A stretch of DNA of 64,000 bases from Streptomyces odontomachi (GTDB taxonomy: Bacteria > Actinomycetota > Actinomycetes > Streptomycetales > Streptomycetaceae), in contig NZ_JAMJWG010000003.1 in NCBI RefSeq assembly GCF_024435355.1, forward strand, positions 638,054-702,053. The letters run 5' to 3'. A model generated the notes under the pieces. That model had not been told where the DNA came from and did not search any database. It was given only the letters and a program-made list of their open reading frames with translations. Position 1 is the stretch's first letter. The number at the start of each line of letters is the position of its first letter. Below are positions 1 through 8,805 of this stretch, piece after piece. Position numbers and translations under genes: made by a program.

Positions 1-35
1 ACGCCCGACCGGGCGGGAGAGTGGGGGAGCGACCG

Positions 36-863
36 GTGTCCACGAGACCACGCAGGCAGGGGCGGGTGCCCACCCTGCTCCTCATACCCGGGCTGCTCCT
101 GGCAGCCTCCGCATGCAAGACGCCGGGCGACGACCCGGCCCCCGCGCACTCCTCCTCGTCCGCCGGCGCATCCTCCGGTGCCTCGAAGACGCCCTCGGAG
201 TTGCCCTCGAAGGCGCCCGCCCAGGCCGGCCACCCCACCAGCCCGCTGAAGAACCCGCACGGCACGAAGCCGGGCCTCGCCCCGATCACGACCCTGGACG
301 ACCGGGTGTCGGCCCGCCGGGTCATCGACCAGCTACGCACCAAGGGCCGCGGGCCCAGGACCGGCTACGAACGCGACGAGTTCGGCTACGCGTGGATGGA
401 CACGGCCGACGGTGTCCCGCTGGCGCACAACGGCTGTGACACCCGCAACGACCTGCTCCGCCGCGACGGCCAGGACCTGCGCTTCCGCTCCGGCTCCGAC
501 TGCGTGGTCACCGCCATGACGCTGCACGACCCGTACACCGGCAAGACCATCCGGTGGACCAAGTCCCGCGCCACCACGGTGCAGATCGACCACGTCATGC
601 CCCTGTCGTACGACTGGCAGATGGGCGCGGCGCAGTGGCCGAAGAGCAAGCGGGAGGCCATCGCCAACGACCCGCTCAACCTGATCCCGAGCGACGGCCC
701 GACCAACGCCGCCAAGGGCGATTCGGGCCCGGCGTCCTGGCTGCCCCCGAACAAGCAGATCCGCTGCGCCTACTCGCTGCGCTTCGCCCAGGTGTCGCTG
801 ACGTACGACCTTCCTGTGACGGCTGCCGACAAGCGGGTGATGCTGGCGCAGTGCGACGGCTGA
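36..863 (+). CDS. Secreted HNH-family nuclease (DUF1524-like)
   Basis: Predicted exported HNH endonuclease of 275 residues. An arginine-rich N-terminus (RPRRQGR) and a hydrophobic stretch end in LLAASAC at residue 27. This could be a lipoprotein site, although Ala rather than Leu/Val/Ile at -3 makes it a weak lipobox. A Ser/Ala/Pro-rich linker follows to about residue 80. The C-terminal part carries the HNH hallmarks: IDHVMPL near residue 183 and NDPLNLIPSDGPTNAAKGD near 211. Two further Cys may form a disulfide outside the cell. I chose GTG at 36 because GGGGGAG at 23-29 is well placed; a GTG at 21 in the same frame is possible. It converges on the SAV_2336-type gene with only 3 bases between the two stops. 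Role is probably extracellular DNA degradation or a secreted toxin. Confidence 0.85.
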   Translation: MSTRPRRQGRVPTLLLIPGLLLAASACKTPGDDPAPAHSSSSAGASSGASKTPSELPSKAPAQAGHPTSPLKNPHGTKPGLAPITTLDDRVSARRVIDQLRTKGRGPRTGYERDEFGYAWMDTADGVPLAHNGCDTRNDLLRRDGQDLRFRSGSDCVVTAMTLHDPYTGKTIRWTKSRATTVQIDHVMPLSYDWQMGAAQWPKSKREAIANDPLNLIPSDGPTNAAKGDSGPASWLPPNKQIRCAYSLRFAQVSLTYDLPVTAADKRVMLAQCDG

Positions 864-866
864 CGG

Positions 867-3800
867 TCAGTCGTTTCCGGTGTTTCCGGTGTTTCCGGTG
901 TTTCCGGTGTTTCCGGGGTTTGCGGGGTTTCCGGGGTTCAAGGGGCTTCCGGGGCCGGCCCCGGACCCGGGTTCCGCATCCGGCTCGGCCCCGGCTTCCG
1001 GTCCTGGCCCGCTCATGACCAGCTCGGCGAGTTCCAGGAACGCGCTCGTCGTGGCCGCCCGCAGCCGGTCCAGGTCCCAGTGCGCCGATTGCAGGACGGG
1101 ATCGAACGGGACCTGCACCACCTGCTCGGGAGCGATGCCGAGGTGCTGGGCGAGCACCGCCGGCAGGTCACGGGGAGCGCGGCCGTTCAGCTCGGCCGCC
1201 ACCACGATCACCTCGTTCACCAGCCGCTCGTGCCCGGCGTCCCACACCGCGTCCAGGGCGCGCACCGCCCCATCGAGGAACCGGTCGGCGCTGCCGCAGC
1301 ACAGGATCAACCGGTCGGTGCGGTCCAGCACCACGTCCGCCGACCGGTCGACGTACAGCGGCTCCCAGTCGGTGAGCACGAAGGGGTAGTGCGGCGCGGT
1401 GCGCTCCAGCACGCGGGCGTACTCCGCCGCGTGGGCGGGGTTGACGGTGAAGTGCCCGCCGCGGTGCGCCACCACTTCGAGGCCCGACGACAGCCGGGTG
1501 GTGCAGGCACGGACCTGGTCGTGCGAAGGGTTCGGCGGTAGCGCGGCGAGGGTCCGCAGCACCGCCTCGTTGCGGTGCGTGATCGTGAGGAAGGCGTCGA
1601 GCGCTCCCTCGGACGGGGCGCCGTCCAGTGCCAGGACCGGTTCACCGCGCGCGGTGGCGAGCAGCGAGCCGAGCACCATCGTCGTGGTGGCCCGGCCGCT
1701 GTAGCGGTCGGCGCCGACCAGGGTCAGCCGTCTGCCGTACCGCAACGGGGCGCGCAGCCGCGCCAGGCGTGCCTCGGCGGCACGGCGGGCGGCTCCGAAA
1801 CGGGGCAGGCGCAGCTCCGGCGGTCTCGGCCGGTCGGCTCCGGCGGGCGGCGGGGGTACGGCGAGCGGCACCCGCGCCGGCACCGCCACGGGGGCCGGCG
1901 CGACCGGTTGCTCGCCGCCGTGCTGAAAGCGGCTCTGGGCGACGTACCGGGCCAGGAGTTCGGCGACTTCGCTGGCCGCCGGTCGCTGCGCCGGATCCGC
2001 GTCGAGGCACCGCGACACCATCCGCCGGAGGCTCTCCCAGGTGTCGCCCTGCCACAGGTGCATCCCGTCCGGCATGCCCGGCATGTCCCAGCCCGCCTTG
2101 CTGCTGATGAACTGGAGCAGTTCACCGAGGGAGTGCACGTTGTCCGCGGGGGTGGGGACCGGCCCGGCGAGGGGGTACTCGCCGTCGATGACGCAGTCCG
2201 ACAGATCCGCCAGGACGATGGTGCGGCGCAGCACGAAGACGCTGTCGGGGCCGAAGTCGGCGGGCACGAGTCCGTTGGCGTGGCACAGGGCGAGGGCGTT
2301 GGCGAGGTAGCAGCCGACGAGGAGCCCGCGGAGGGTGTCGAACGGGGCGGTGCTGTCCGCCATGGCCTGGGTGAAGATCTCTCCGAGCCGGGGCGGCTGG
2401 GCGGTCGGGGTGTCCGGGTCGGCGATCAGCGTCATCGCGATCCAGGGCGGCGAGCCGTTGTACTCGGTGACGAGCAGGTGGGGGGCGTACTGCCCCTGGA
2501 GCCGGGAGAGCGCCTCCACTTCGGTCATGAACAGCCGGGTATTCGCGGTCGCCCAGTCAGGTCGCTGGACCCGCAGCGCCGCCATGTCGCCCTGCTCGTC
2601 GGTGCCCAGGTAGACGGTGGTGCGGCGGCCTCGCCGGCGCCCTCTCAAGGTGTATTCGCCCAGCTCCCGAGGGTCGTCCTCGGTGAGCGGCGCCCAGTCG
2701 TCCGCGTCGGCGACGGCCGCTGCGTGCGGTGTGCCCGCGGCGCCCGCCGTACCGCCGAGAGATATGCCGAACCTGGTGAGCAGCCGCCGTTCCACGCTGG
2801 TGAACGGCTGGTGCGAACCGGGCAGGTCGGCGGGCCCTTCGGGGTGGGCGAGCCAGGCCGGGAAGTCGGGTGACCTGCCGACGAGTTCTTCCAGGTGACG
2901 TCCGATGTCGCCACTGGTACGCAGGAGTTCGCCCTGCGGGACGGCGTCCAGGAGGGTGCTCTTGGACGCCTCGGAGAAGTCGAAGACCCGGTGCTTCGCG
3001 GGCAACGGACCGGCCACCGGTGCGGGATGCGGCTGGAGGAGTCCGCCGAGGAACACCTCCGCGAGGTGGGAGGTCCTGGCCGGCCACGGGACGGCCCGCT
3101 GCACCAGCCGCATCACGGGCACCGTCAGCGGGGAGACCGCGGCCAGGTGCGCCGCCAGCCGGTACGCCTCCGGGGTGGCCGCGTCCCGGAAGTGCTGGGC
3201 GCTGCGTGTCTCGCGCGGTGCGGCGGGGGCGGTGTACTGACCGGGCCGGGCCAGCAGCGGCAGCACGGCGCTGGTCCCGGGCGAGGCGAGCAGTCGGGCC
3301 CAGTCGTGGAGCGCGCCGGGGGTGGGTTCCACGACGGGCACCGGCACCCCGTCGAAGCCGCCGAGACCGGACGGCAGCACCGGGTCGACGACCTTCCAGG
3401 CGGTGTTGGCGCCGCCGATCCGCCGGGTGGTGACCTGCCAGCGCTCGGCGAAGATGCCGGACGCCTCCCACATCTCGGGCGGCAGGGTGTGCAGCACCGC
3501 CACCGGGCCGTGGGCGGCGCGCTCCTCCAGCAGCCCGTGCAGGGTGCCGTCCCGCCACGCGGCGCCCATGCCGTCGCTGACGACCAGCAGGAGCGTCCGT
3601 CCTGACGGGTCGTTGACGGTGCTCAGGGGCAGTTCGGTGCTGTCCGGCAGGAACGGGCGGGCGTGCAGCCGCGGACGGCGTGCGGTGCGCGTGTCGAGTC
3701 CGAGGACCCGGGTGACGGCGAACGCGCCCAGCCTTTCCAGCAGGGTGCGCAGCTCCGCACCGAGCCGGTGCCACAGCAGCATGGACAGGCCGTCGTCGAC

Positions 3801-4349
3801 CAGCAGGACCAGGTTCAGCCAGCGTTCCCGCACCGGCCGCTCCACCACGTCGGCCAGGCCGGTCTCCGCGAGCTCGGCGGCGGTTCGCTCCTCGTCGACC
3901 TCCGTGCGGTACCGGCTGTCGTGGCGCCGGCGCAGGGGCCGCAGTGCCCGGCCGAGCTGGAGCTCGTCGGCCAGCGCCTTGTCCTCCGGCACCCGCACCG
4001 GCATCGCCCTGCGCGGCTCCTGCTCCGGCGCGACGGCCCGGATCTCGGCGACCGGGGCCTGACGGGCCGCCGCATACAGCGCGGGGCTGGTGAGGTCGGG
4101 CAGGTCGGGGTCGTCCGGGTCCGGGGCGTGGCGCTGCCGACCGTCACGGGCCGGTTCCGGAGCGGGCGGTGGCGTGGGCGGCGGGTCCGGCTCCGCCGGG
4201 TCCGGATGCAGCGGGGCGTCCGGGCCGGCGGGCATGCGGCGCGCCAGCCACAGCACGTCCAGCACCTGGTCGGCGTCCAGCTCGTGGCCGCAGGCCGAGA
4301 GGACCCGCAGCGCCTCGACGAGCCGGGCACCGCCGCCGGCCATGCTCAC
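867..4349 (-). CDS. SAV_2336-type protein: vWA-like, pseudokinase and ParA-like domains
   Basis: About 1160 residues, last gene of the conflict operon. The first ~150 residues resemble the SAV_2336 N-terminal domain. A vWA-like region from about 170 begins WLNLVLLVDDGLSM, a degenerate MIDAS, with VVSDGMG later. Residues ~563-805 have a protein-kinase fold (LGEYTLRG start, DNVHSLGELLQF, CLDADPAQRPAASEV). The key motifs are altered: HRDLKPxN reads PADFGPDS, DFG reads DLS, and the beta-3 lysine looks like Arg, so it is probably a pseudokinase. Residues ~870-1105 resemble a MinD/ParA ATPase with a degenerate P-loop (GADRYSGRATTT) and VLALDGAPSEG. The tail is Gly/Asn/Thr repeats. GTG at 4349 overlaps the MoxR stop as GTGA; ATG at 4343 is the alternative. 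It is inferred to be the vWA partner of the MoxR ATPase. Confidence 0.75.
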   Translation of the reverse strand: MSMAGGGARLVEALRVLSACGHELDADQVLDVLWLARRMPAGPDAPLHPDPAEPDPPPTPPPAPEPARDGRQRHAPDPDDPDLPDLTSPALYAAARQAPVAEIRAVAPEQEPRRAMPVRVPEDKALADELQLGRALRPLRRRHDSRYRTEVDEERTAAELAETGLADVVERPVRERWLNLVLLVDDGLSMLLWHRLGAELRTLLERLGAFAVTRVLGLDTRTARRPRLHARPFLPDSTELPLSTVNDPSGRTLLLVVSDGMGAAWRDGTLHGLLEERAAHGPVAVLHTLPPEMWEASGIFAERWQVTTRRIGGANTAWKVVDPVLPSGLGGFDGVPVPVVEPTPGALHDWARLLASPGTSAVLPLLARPGQYTAPAAPRETRSAQHFRDAATPEAYRLAAHLAAVSPLTVPVMRLVQRAVPWPARTSHLAEVFLGGLLQPHPAPVAGPLPAKHRVFDFSEASKSTLLDAVPQGELLRTSGDIGRHLEELVGRSPDFPAWLAHPEGPADLPGSHQPFTSVERRLLTRFGISLGGTAGAAGTPHAAAVADADDWAPLTEDDPRELGEYTLRGRRRGRRTTVYLGTDEQGDMAALRVQRPDWATANTRLFMTEVEALSRLQGQYAPHLLVTEYNGSPPWIAMTLIADPDTPTAQPPRLGEIFTQAMADSTAPFDTLRGLLVGCYLANALALCHANGLVPADFGPDSVFVLRRTIVLADLSDCVIDGEYPLAGPVPTPADNVHSLGELLQFISSKAGWDMPGMPDGMHLWQGDTWESLRRMVSRCLDADPAQRPAASEVAELLARYVAQSRFQHGGEQPVAPAPVAVPARVPLAVPPPPAGADRPRPPELRLPRFGAARRAAEARLARLRAPLRYGRRLTLVGADRYSGRATTTMVLGSLLATARGEPVLALDGAPSEGALDAFLTITHRNEAVLRTLAALPPNPSHDQVRACTTRLSSGLEVVAHRGGHFTVNPAHAAEYARVLERTAPHYPFVLTDWEPLYVDRSADVVLDRTDRLILCCGSADRFLDGAVRALDAVWDAGHERLVNEVIVVAAELNGRAPRDLPAVLAQHLGIAPEQVVQVPFDPVLQSAHWDLDRLRAATTSAFLELAELVMSGPGPEAGAEPDAEPGSGAGPGSPLNPGNPANPGNTGNTGNTGNTGND
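872..937. repeat. 9-bp coding microsatellite
   Basis: Tandem copies of GGTGTTTCC, plus degenerate copies, encode the Asn-Thr-Gly repeats at the C-terminus of the SAV_2336-type protein. The unit is three codons, so copy-number changes would preserve frame. Confidence 0.9.
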
Positions 4350-5296
4350 ATCGCCCCGGTGAGCTGGTGCAGTACGGCGTTCAGCAGGCCGTCCGCCGCC
4401 AGGTCGACACCGCCGGTGCGCAGGAACACGGCGTTCAGCAGCTGGTCGGTGGCCAGTTCCTCGGTGCCGCGGCGTTGCAGGAAGGCCTCGACCAGGTCGT
4501 CCGCGTCCCGCAGCGCGTCCTGGCCGAGGTGCGCCGCGACGATGGAGCACAGCCGCTTCTTGTCGGGCACCGGCAGATCGAGCCGGATGCAGCGGCGCAG
4601 GAAGGCGGGCGGGAAGTCGCGCTCCCCGTTGCTGGTGATGATGACGACGGGGAACTCGGTGCACTGCACGAGCCCCTGGTGCACGCGGACGGTGCCCTGG
4701 TGGTCGTGGGTGCGCACCTCGACCTCGGCCATGTCCTCCGGGAGCCGGCTCAGCTCCGGGATGTCGAAGACGCCTTCCTCGAAGACCGTCAGCAGGTCGT
4801 TGGGCAGGTCGACGTCGCCCTTGTCCATCTCGTCGACGAGCAGGGCCCTGGGGGTTGCGGACGGCACCAGGGCGTTGCCGAGAGGGCCGAGCCGGACGAA
4901 GGTGCCGATCGACGGCTCGCGTTCGCCGCGGTCCCGGCTGAGCGTGGTCTCCCTGAGCCGGCCGATGGCGTCGTACTGGTAGAGGGCGTCCTTGACGGTC
5001 GAGCGGCTGTTGATGGGCCAGCGCAGCAGCCGGCCGAGGCCCAGCTCGTGCGCGATCGCGCGGGCCAGCGACGACTTGCCGGTGCCCGCGGGACCCGTCA
5101 CCAGCAGGGGGCGGCGCAGGTGCAGCGCGGCGTTGACGACGTTGGCGTGGCGCTCCTCGATCAGGTAGGGGAGTTCCGGACGGGCGGCCTGGGCAGGGGT
5201 GAAGCTACGCCAGGGCGGGGCGGACGGCAGGGTGACGGACCGGGCCGAACCGTCACCGCGGAAGAGTCGCCACGGGGCCTCGGAAGCGGAGGTCAT
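4346..5296 (-). CDS. MoxR-like AAA+ ATPase
   Basis: AAA+ ATPase of 316 residues. Walker A is GPAGTGKSSLAR near residue 67. Walker B/sensor region is ALLVDEMDKGDVDLPNDLL near 155, typical of MoxR proteins (DEMDK). VVIITSNGERDFPPAFLRRC matches sensor 1 and the arginine finger. MoxR ATPases usually act as chaperone-like motors on vWA partners. Here the partner is probably the next gene, which overlaps its end by 4 bases. ATG at 5296 overlaps the protease stop as ATGA, so the three genes are translationally coupled. In published vWA-MoxR-VMAP conflict systems the ATPase is proposed to license the effector; that role is inferred here. Confidence 0.88.
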   Translation of the reverse strand: MTSASEAPWRLFRGDGSARSVTLPSAPPWRSFTPAQAARPELPYLIEERHANVVNAALHLRRPLLVTGPAGTGKSSLARAIAHELGLGRLLRWPINSRSTVKDALYQYDAIGRLRETTLSRDRGEREPSIGTFVRLGPLGNALVPSATPRALLVDEMDKGDVDLPNDLLTVFEEGVFDIPELSRLPEDMAEVEVRTHDHQGTVRVHQGLVQCTEFPVVIITSNGERDFPPAFLRRCIRLDLPVPDKKRLCSIVAAHLGQDALRDADDLVEAFLQRRGTEELATDQLLNAVFLRTGGVDLAADGLLNAVLHQLTGAM

Positions 5297-7437
5297 ACGT
5301 TCTCCTGGGGTTCGGACAGGTGCAGTCTCGGCAGCGGTCGGTCGGCGTCGGCCCAGGCCAGCACGGGACGGCCGGGATAGTCGGGCGGGCAGTGACTGGC
5401 GCCGGCGCGGTAGGCGCGGATCTCGTCGGGCAGCTCTCGGGTGGCGGTCTGGGCCGTGTGCGTGATGACGTGCGACGCGCTCTCCCCTTCGCGGTCCCAC
5501 ACCACCACGGGTATGCCCAGCGCGAGGCAGGTCTGCACGACAGCGTCCCGCGAGTCGGGCGGTACGTCGACACAGACGCGGACCGTGTCGAGCTGGTTGA
5601 CCAGTTTCGTGTAGATCTTCTCCTGGTCCATGGCCGCCGAGACGACGAGGGTCTCCCCGGAGTCCAGCCGGTTCCACCTGCTGCGCCAGTGGGGCATGAA
5701 GCGCTGGTGCCGGCGCAGCAGTTCCGGGCAGTGCACGACCAGCGGGAACTCCACGCCGAGCACACCCGGTACCAGTTCACCGGGGACCAGCGCGGTCCAT
5801 TCGTCGACGGGGAGGTTCAGGCTGGTCCGGTCCACCAGCACCTCGACGAGCGGTGGGCGCTCGTCGTCGTCCGGCAGCGTCAGGGAGTTCAGCGTGCGCA
5901 GCACCGCACGGGCCGCCTCGGACGCCGAGTACGTGGTGGTGCTGTCCTGCGTCACCTGGCGGGGGCCCGCGCCCTCGTCGCACCAGATGCGCAGCCCGTG
6001 CCGGCCCTGGTCGGCCCGGGTGACCTGGACGAGGACGCGTACCCGCGCGCGGTCGCGCAGCGAGCGGGCCCACTCCTGGGCGTCGGACCTGCGCTCGCCC
6101 AACGCGGTCCGGTTGATGCCCAGCCGCTGGGCCACACCGTCCGCCCACAGCCGCAGGTGCGCCCGCTTGGTCACCGGGCAGAGCGCACCGGCGTACTCCA
6201 TGACGCGCAGCAGCGCGGGGACCCGGCGTTCCCCCGGCGTGGCACGGCCGTCGCCGTGCAGCGACTCCAGGTCGTCGAGCAGGCCGTCGAGTGAGCCGCT
6301 GCGGGGCAGCTCGGCGAGGTGCGGCAGGGCGGCACGTGCGGCCTCGGGGAGCCGGTTGAGCACCTCGCGGTCGAGGCCGTCCAGGTGCTTGCGCAGCTCG
6401 GTGTGCTCCTGCGGCGACAGCAGCCGCGGGACGCCCGAGAGGGCGCCGAAGGCCAGGATGCGGTCAGCGGCCTCCGGATGCGGGCGCCGCAGCAGCCCGG
6501 AGAACGCGGCCAGTGCGCGCGGATGCGTCAGCAGGAACGCGGCGATCTCCTCGGCCGTGGGCGGGGTGACGAGGCTGCCCTGCTGGACCTCGCACACCTG
6601 GGCCAGGCGCCGGGCGATCTCGATACGGTCGCCCGGCGACAGCAAGGCGTCCTCGATCGCCTTCACCAGCAGCGGGAGGGCGGAGTCCGTGGGATCGAGG
6701 GCCGCCCGGCCGAATCGGCCGAGCACGCCGAAGGGACGCAGCTCGTCCTCGATGTGCTGCCACGGCAGGGCCCAGCTGCGCCGCAGCAGGTGCTGGGGAC
6801 TGTAGGGAAGCGGCATCCCACCGGCATCCGTCGGCGGCATGTAGTGCGCGACGACCATGCCGACGACGGCGTGGTCCGTAGGGGACCACACGGGACCGCC
6901 GCTGTAGCCGGTGCCGACCGCCATGCCGGTGGCGTCCCCGTCGAGGTAGCCCAACCCCCCGTGCACCGAGACGACGTTCAGCCGGGCGACCGTGGCGGCC
7001 CGGCCGTTGCCGTGCCAGGCGCGCACCTCCTGGCCGGGGTCCATGGCGGCCCGGCTCGCCGCTCCGGGCAGATCGGTGACGGGCGTGTCGACGCGCAGCA
7101 CGGCGAGGTCACCGAACCACTCGTCGTCATGGTCGCCGACCGCCGTGCCGCGCCCCGTGCGCGGCGGGATCCAGTGCTCCACCCATGCGGGACACGAGCG
7201 CTCCCGCTCCCGTTCGCGCCACTGGACGGAGACCACGCTGTCGCCCGGGTAGCGGTCCTCGAGCATGGCACGGTTCAACGCGACGTTGACGACATGGGCG
7301 CAGGTCAGCACGGTGTTGGCGGTCAACACGAAGCCCGCGCCCGCCACGTTGCCGTTGGCCGCTCGCCGGATGCTCACGACATGCAGGGACGGGTCGGCCT
7401 GCGCCGCTGCCGGGGTTGTGAACCACCCCAAGGTCAC
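5293..7437 (-). CDS. Trypsin-like protease with VMAP-type C-terminus (effector)
   Basis: 714 residues. An N-terminal chymotrypsin-fold protease has a visible triad: His48 (LTCAHVV), Asp109 (FGDLAVLRVD) and Ser178 (GTGYSGGPVW). There is no signal peptide, so it probably acts in the cytoplasm. A helical region around 225-330 resembles an effector-associated/VMAP middle module. The last ~250 residues (VLVQVTRADQGRHGLRIWC onwards, ending with LDTVRVCVDVPPDSRDAVV) resemble the VMAP C-terminal domain. In the families described by Aravind and colleagues, such proteins pair a protease effector with MoxR and vWA genes. GTG at 7437 overlaps the upstream gene as GTGA and its own stop overlaps the ATPase start. 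All catalytic residues are intact, so it looks active. The VMAP assignment is from memory. Confidence 0.82.
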   Translation of the reverse strand: MTLGWFTTPAAAQADPSLHVVSIRRAANGNVAGAGFVLTANTVLTCAHVVNVALNRAMLEDRYPGDSVVSVQWRERERERSCPAWVEHWIPPRTGRGTAVGDHDDEWFGDLAVLRVDTPVTDLPGAASRAAMDPGQEVRAWHGNGRAATVARLNVVSVHGGLGYLDGDATGMAVGTGYSGGPVWSPTDHAVVGMVVAHYMPPTDAGGMPLPYSPQHLLRRSWALPWQHIEDELRPFGVLGRFGRAALDPTDSALPLLVKAIEDALLSPGDRIEIARRLAQVCEVQQGSLVTPPTAEEIAAFLLTHPRALAAFSGLLRRPHPEAADRILAFGALSGVPRLLSPQEHTELRKHLDGLDREVLNRLPEAARAALPHLAELPRSGSLDGLLDDLESLHGDGRATPGERRVPALLRVMEYAGALCPVTKRAHLRLWADGVAQRLGINRTALGERRSDAQEWARSLRDRARVRVLVQVTRADQGRHGLRIWCDEGAGPRQVTQDSTTTYSASEAARAVLRTLNSLTLPDDDERPPLVEVLVDRTSLNLPVDEWTALVPGELVPGVLGVEFPLVVHCPELLRRHQRFMPHWRSRWNRLDSGETLVVSAAMDQEKIYTKLVNQLDTVRVCVDVPPDSRDAVVQTCLALGIPVVVWDREGESASHVITHTAQTATRELPDEIRAYRAGASHCPPDYPGRPVLAWADADRPLPRLHLSEPQENV

Positions 7438-7853
7438 TCCGGCGTGTGCGTGGCGTCGGGGCGGTCCGCGGCGAGCGGCTTCCAGCTGGCGGTGACGGTG
7501 AGGTGGGCCTGACCGCTGCCGCCCACGATCCCGAACTTCAGGTCCTGCCCGACCTGCACGCCGAAGGTCACGCTCAGCTCGGTGGGCGGCTCGGGTGTCG
7601 CCTTCGCCGCGTCGTGCACCTGCTGGAGCAGCGGCCCGAGCGGCTTGAGCGCCCCGCGCAGCACACTGGCGGCGACGTCGGCCACGACACGGCCCCCGGC
7701 GGCCACGGGCACGGCCCTGCCCATGCCTTCGGGAAGGTCGGAGTCCGCCGGGGTCCCTCCCACCGTGCCGGGGGCAAGGACGAACCTGACGGGCGTACCG
7801 TCGTCGAACTCGGTCTCAGTCGAAGTGGGCACGCTCACATTGTCGCCGGTCAC
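7434..7853 (-). CDS. Trypsin-co-occurring domain (Trypco1 / CU044_2847-like) protein
   Basis: Small protein of 139 residues, first gene of the conflict operon. It begins with a short acidic segment, then EFDDGTPVRFVLAPG, resembling Trypco1 (CU044_2847 family). That family is predicted to sit beside trypsin-like effectors as a sensor or regulator. The end (ELSVTFGVQVGQDLKFGIV, HLTVTASWKPL) looks like beta strands. No catalytic motif is apparent. GTG at 7853 gives the longest frame; internal GTGs at 7838 and 7832 are also possible and none has a strong ribosome site. The stop overlaps the protease start by 4 bases, which argues for a functional unit. Confidence 0.7.
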   Translation of the reverse strand: MTGDNVSVPTSTETEFDDGTPVRFVLAPGTVGGTPADSDLPEGMGRAVPVAAGGRVVADVAASVLRGALKPLGPLLQQVHDAAKATPEPPTELSVTFGVQVGQDLKFGIVGGSGQAHLTVTASWKPLAADRPDATHTPE

Positions 7854-8016
7854 GCGACTTCGGCCGGTATGGGCGCAACTCGGTTACGGCATTGATGCAT
7901 TGACGGCGGCGGACTGGGCCGCGGCCGCCACGCGTGCCGGTACGACCACGGTCTGATCCAGGAGTGTGGCCCGTGCTCCGACGACGTGGGGGGCCATGCG
8001 GCAGCATCGTTGCCGC

Positions 8017-8805
8017 ATGACCGCCACGAGTGAGCCAACCGCCGCGTCGCAGCCGGCTGCCGGGTCGAACTCCGTTCTTCCCGACCCTCCCGCCCCTGCC
8101 GTCCCTCCCGTCTTCCCGGGCCGCTGGGTAGGCGCCGCTTCCCTGGTCGTCGGGCCCCTGCTGGTCCTGTCCGGCGTGCTGCTGCGATTCCGCTTCGACT
8201 TCTTCTACCCCGCGCAACTGCGCGCGTACGAGCACCATCCGGGCCTCGTCACGGCCTCGTACAGCCTGGTCTCCGCGGGCTGGGTACTGCTCTGGCCGGG
8301 CATCACGCTGCTCGCCGCCCGGATCGGTGAACGGTTCCGGGAGCTGGCCGTGTGGGGCGGCGTCCTCACGGTCCTCGGCCTGTTCGCGCGGACCTTCCAC
8401 GCCGGTGTGGACCACCTGGACCTCCACCTGGTGACCGTGCAGGGAGCGGCAACGGCGACCCGCACGGTGAGCGCGACCTACGGCGCGTTCCACGTCTTCA
8501 GCATCCTGAACGCGGCCATCATGGGCGGCTGGATCCTGCTGGCCTTCGGTGCCTACCGTGCGCGGGTGCTCGGACCGCTGCGTGCGACGGCCCTGGGGCT
8601 GGCGTCGGCGATGCCGCTGGGCGTGCTGAAGGGGACGACCGCCTGGTCGATCGCCGCTGCCGCGGGACTGTGCGTGGCGCTCGTCCCGCTGGGCGTGGCC
8701 GCGTGGCGCACCGGGCCGGTGCCGCGGGCGGCGACGGTCGCCGGGAGACTTCTCCTGGTCGGCCTCGCGGGCACCGCGATGTTCTTCTTCGGGCAGGCGG
8801 GATGA
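8017..8805 (+). CDS. Polytopic membrane protein of unknown function
   Basis: 262 residues with about six hydrophobic segments, for example WVGAASLVVGPLLVLSGVLL, GWVLLWPGITLLAA, LAVWGGVLTVLGLFA and TVAGRLLLVGLAGTAMFF. I do not recognise the family. A Pro/Ala-rich N-terminal tail precedes the first helix. ATG at 8017 is the most likely start; ATG at 7996 is in frame but its G-rich stretch is too close. Its stop overlaps the start of the sensor kinase gene (ATGA), so it is probably co-transcribed with the two-component system and may be a signal-sensing accessory. Confidence 0.75.
   Translation: MTATSEPTAASQPAAGSNSVLPDPPAPAVPPVFPGRWVGAASLVVGPLLVLSGVLLRFRFDFFYPAQLRAYEHHPGLVTASYSLVSAGWVLLWPGITLLAARIGERFRELAVWGGVLTVLGLFARTFHAGVDHLDLHLVTVQGAATATRTVSATYGAFHVFSILNAAIMGGWILLAFGAYRARVLGPLRATALGLASAMPLGVLKGTTAWSIAAAAGLCVALVPLGVAAWRTGPVPRAATVAGRLLLVGLAGTAMFFFGQAG

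Noticed and set aside
581..740. HNH motif as a Cas9 or restriction nuclease
   Set aside because: The protein is small, exported and has only the DUF1524-like HNH; no RuvC or methylase partner.
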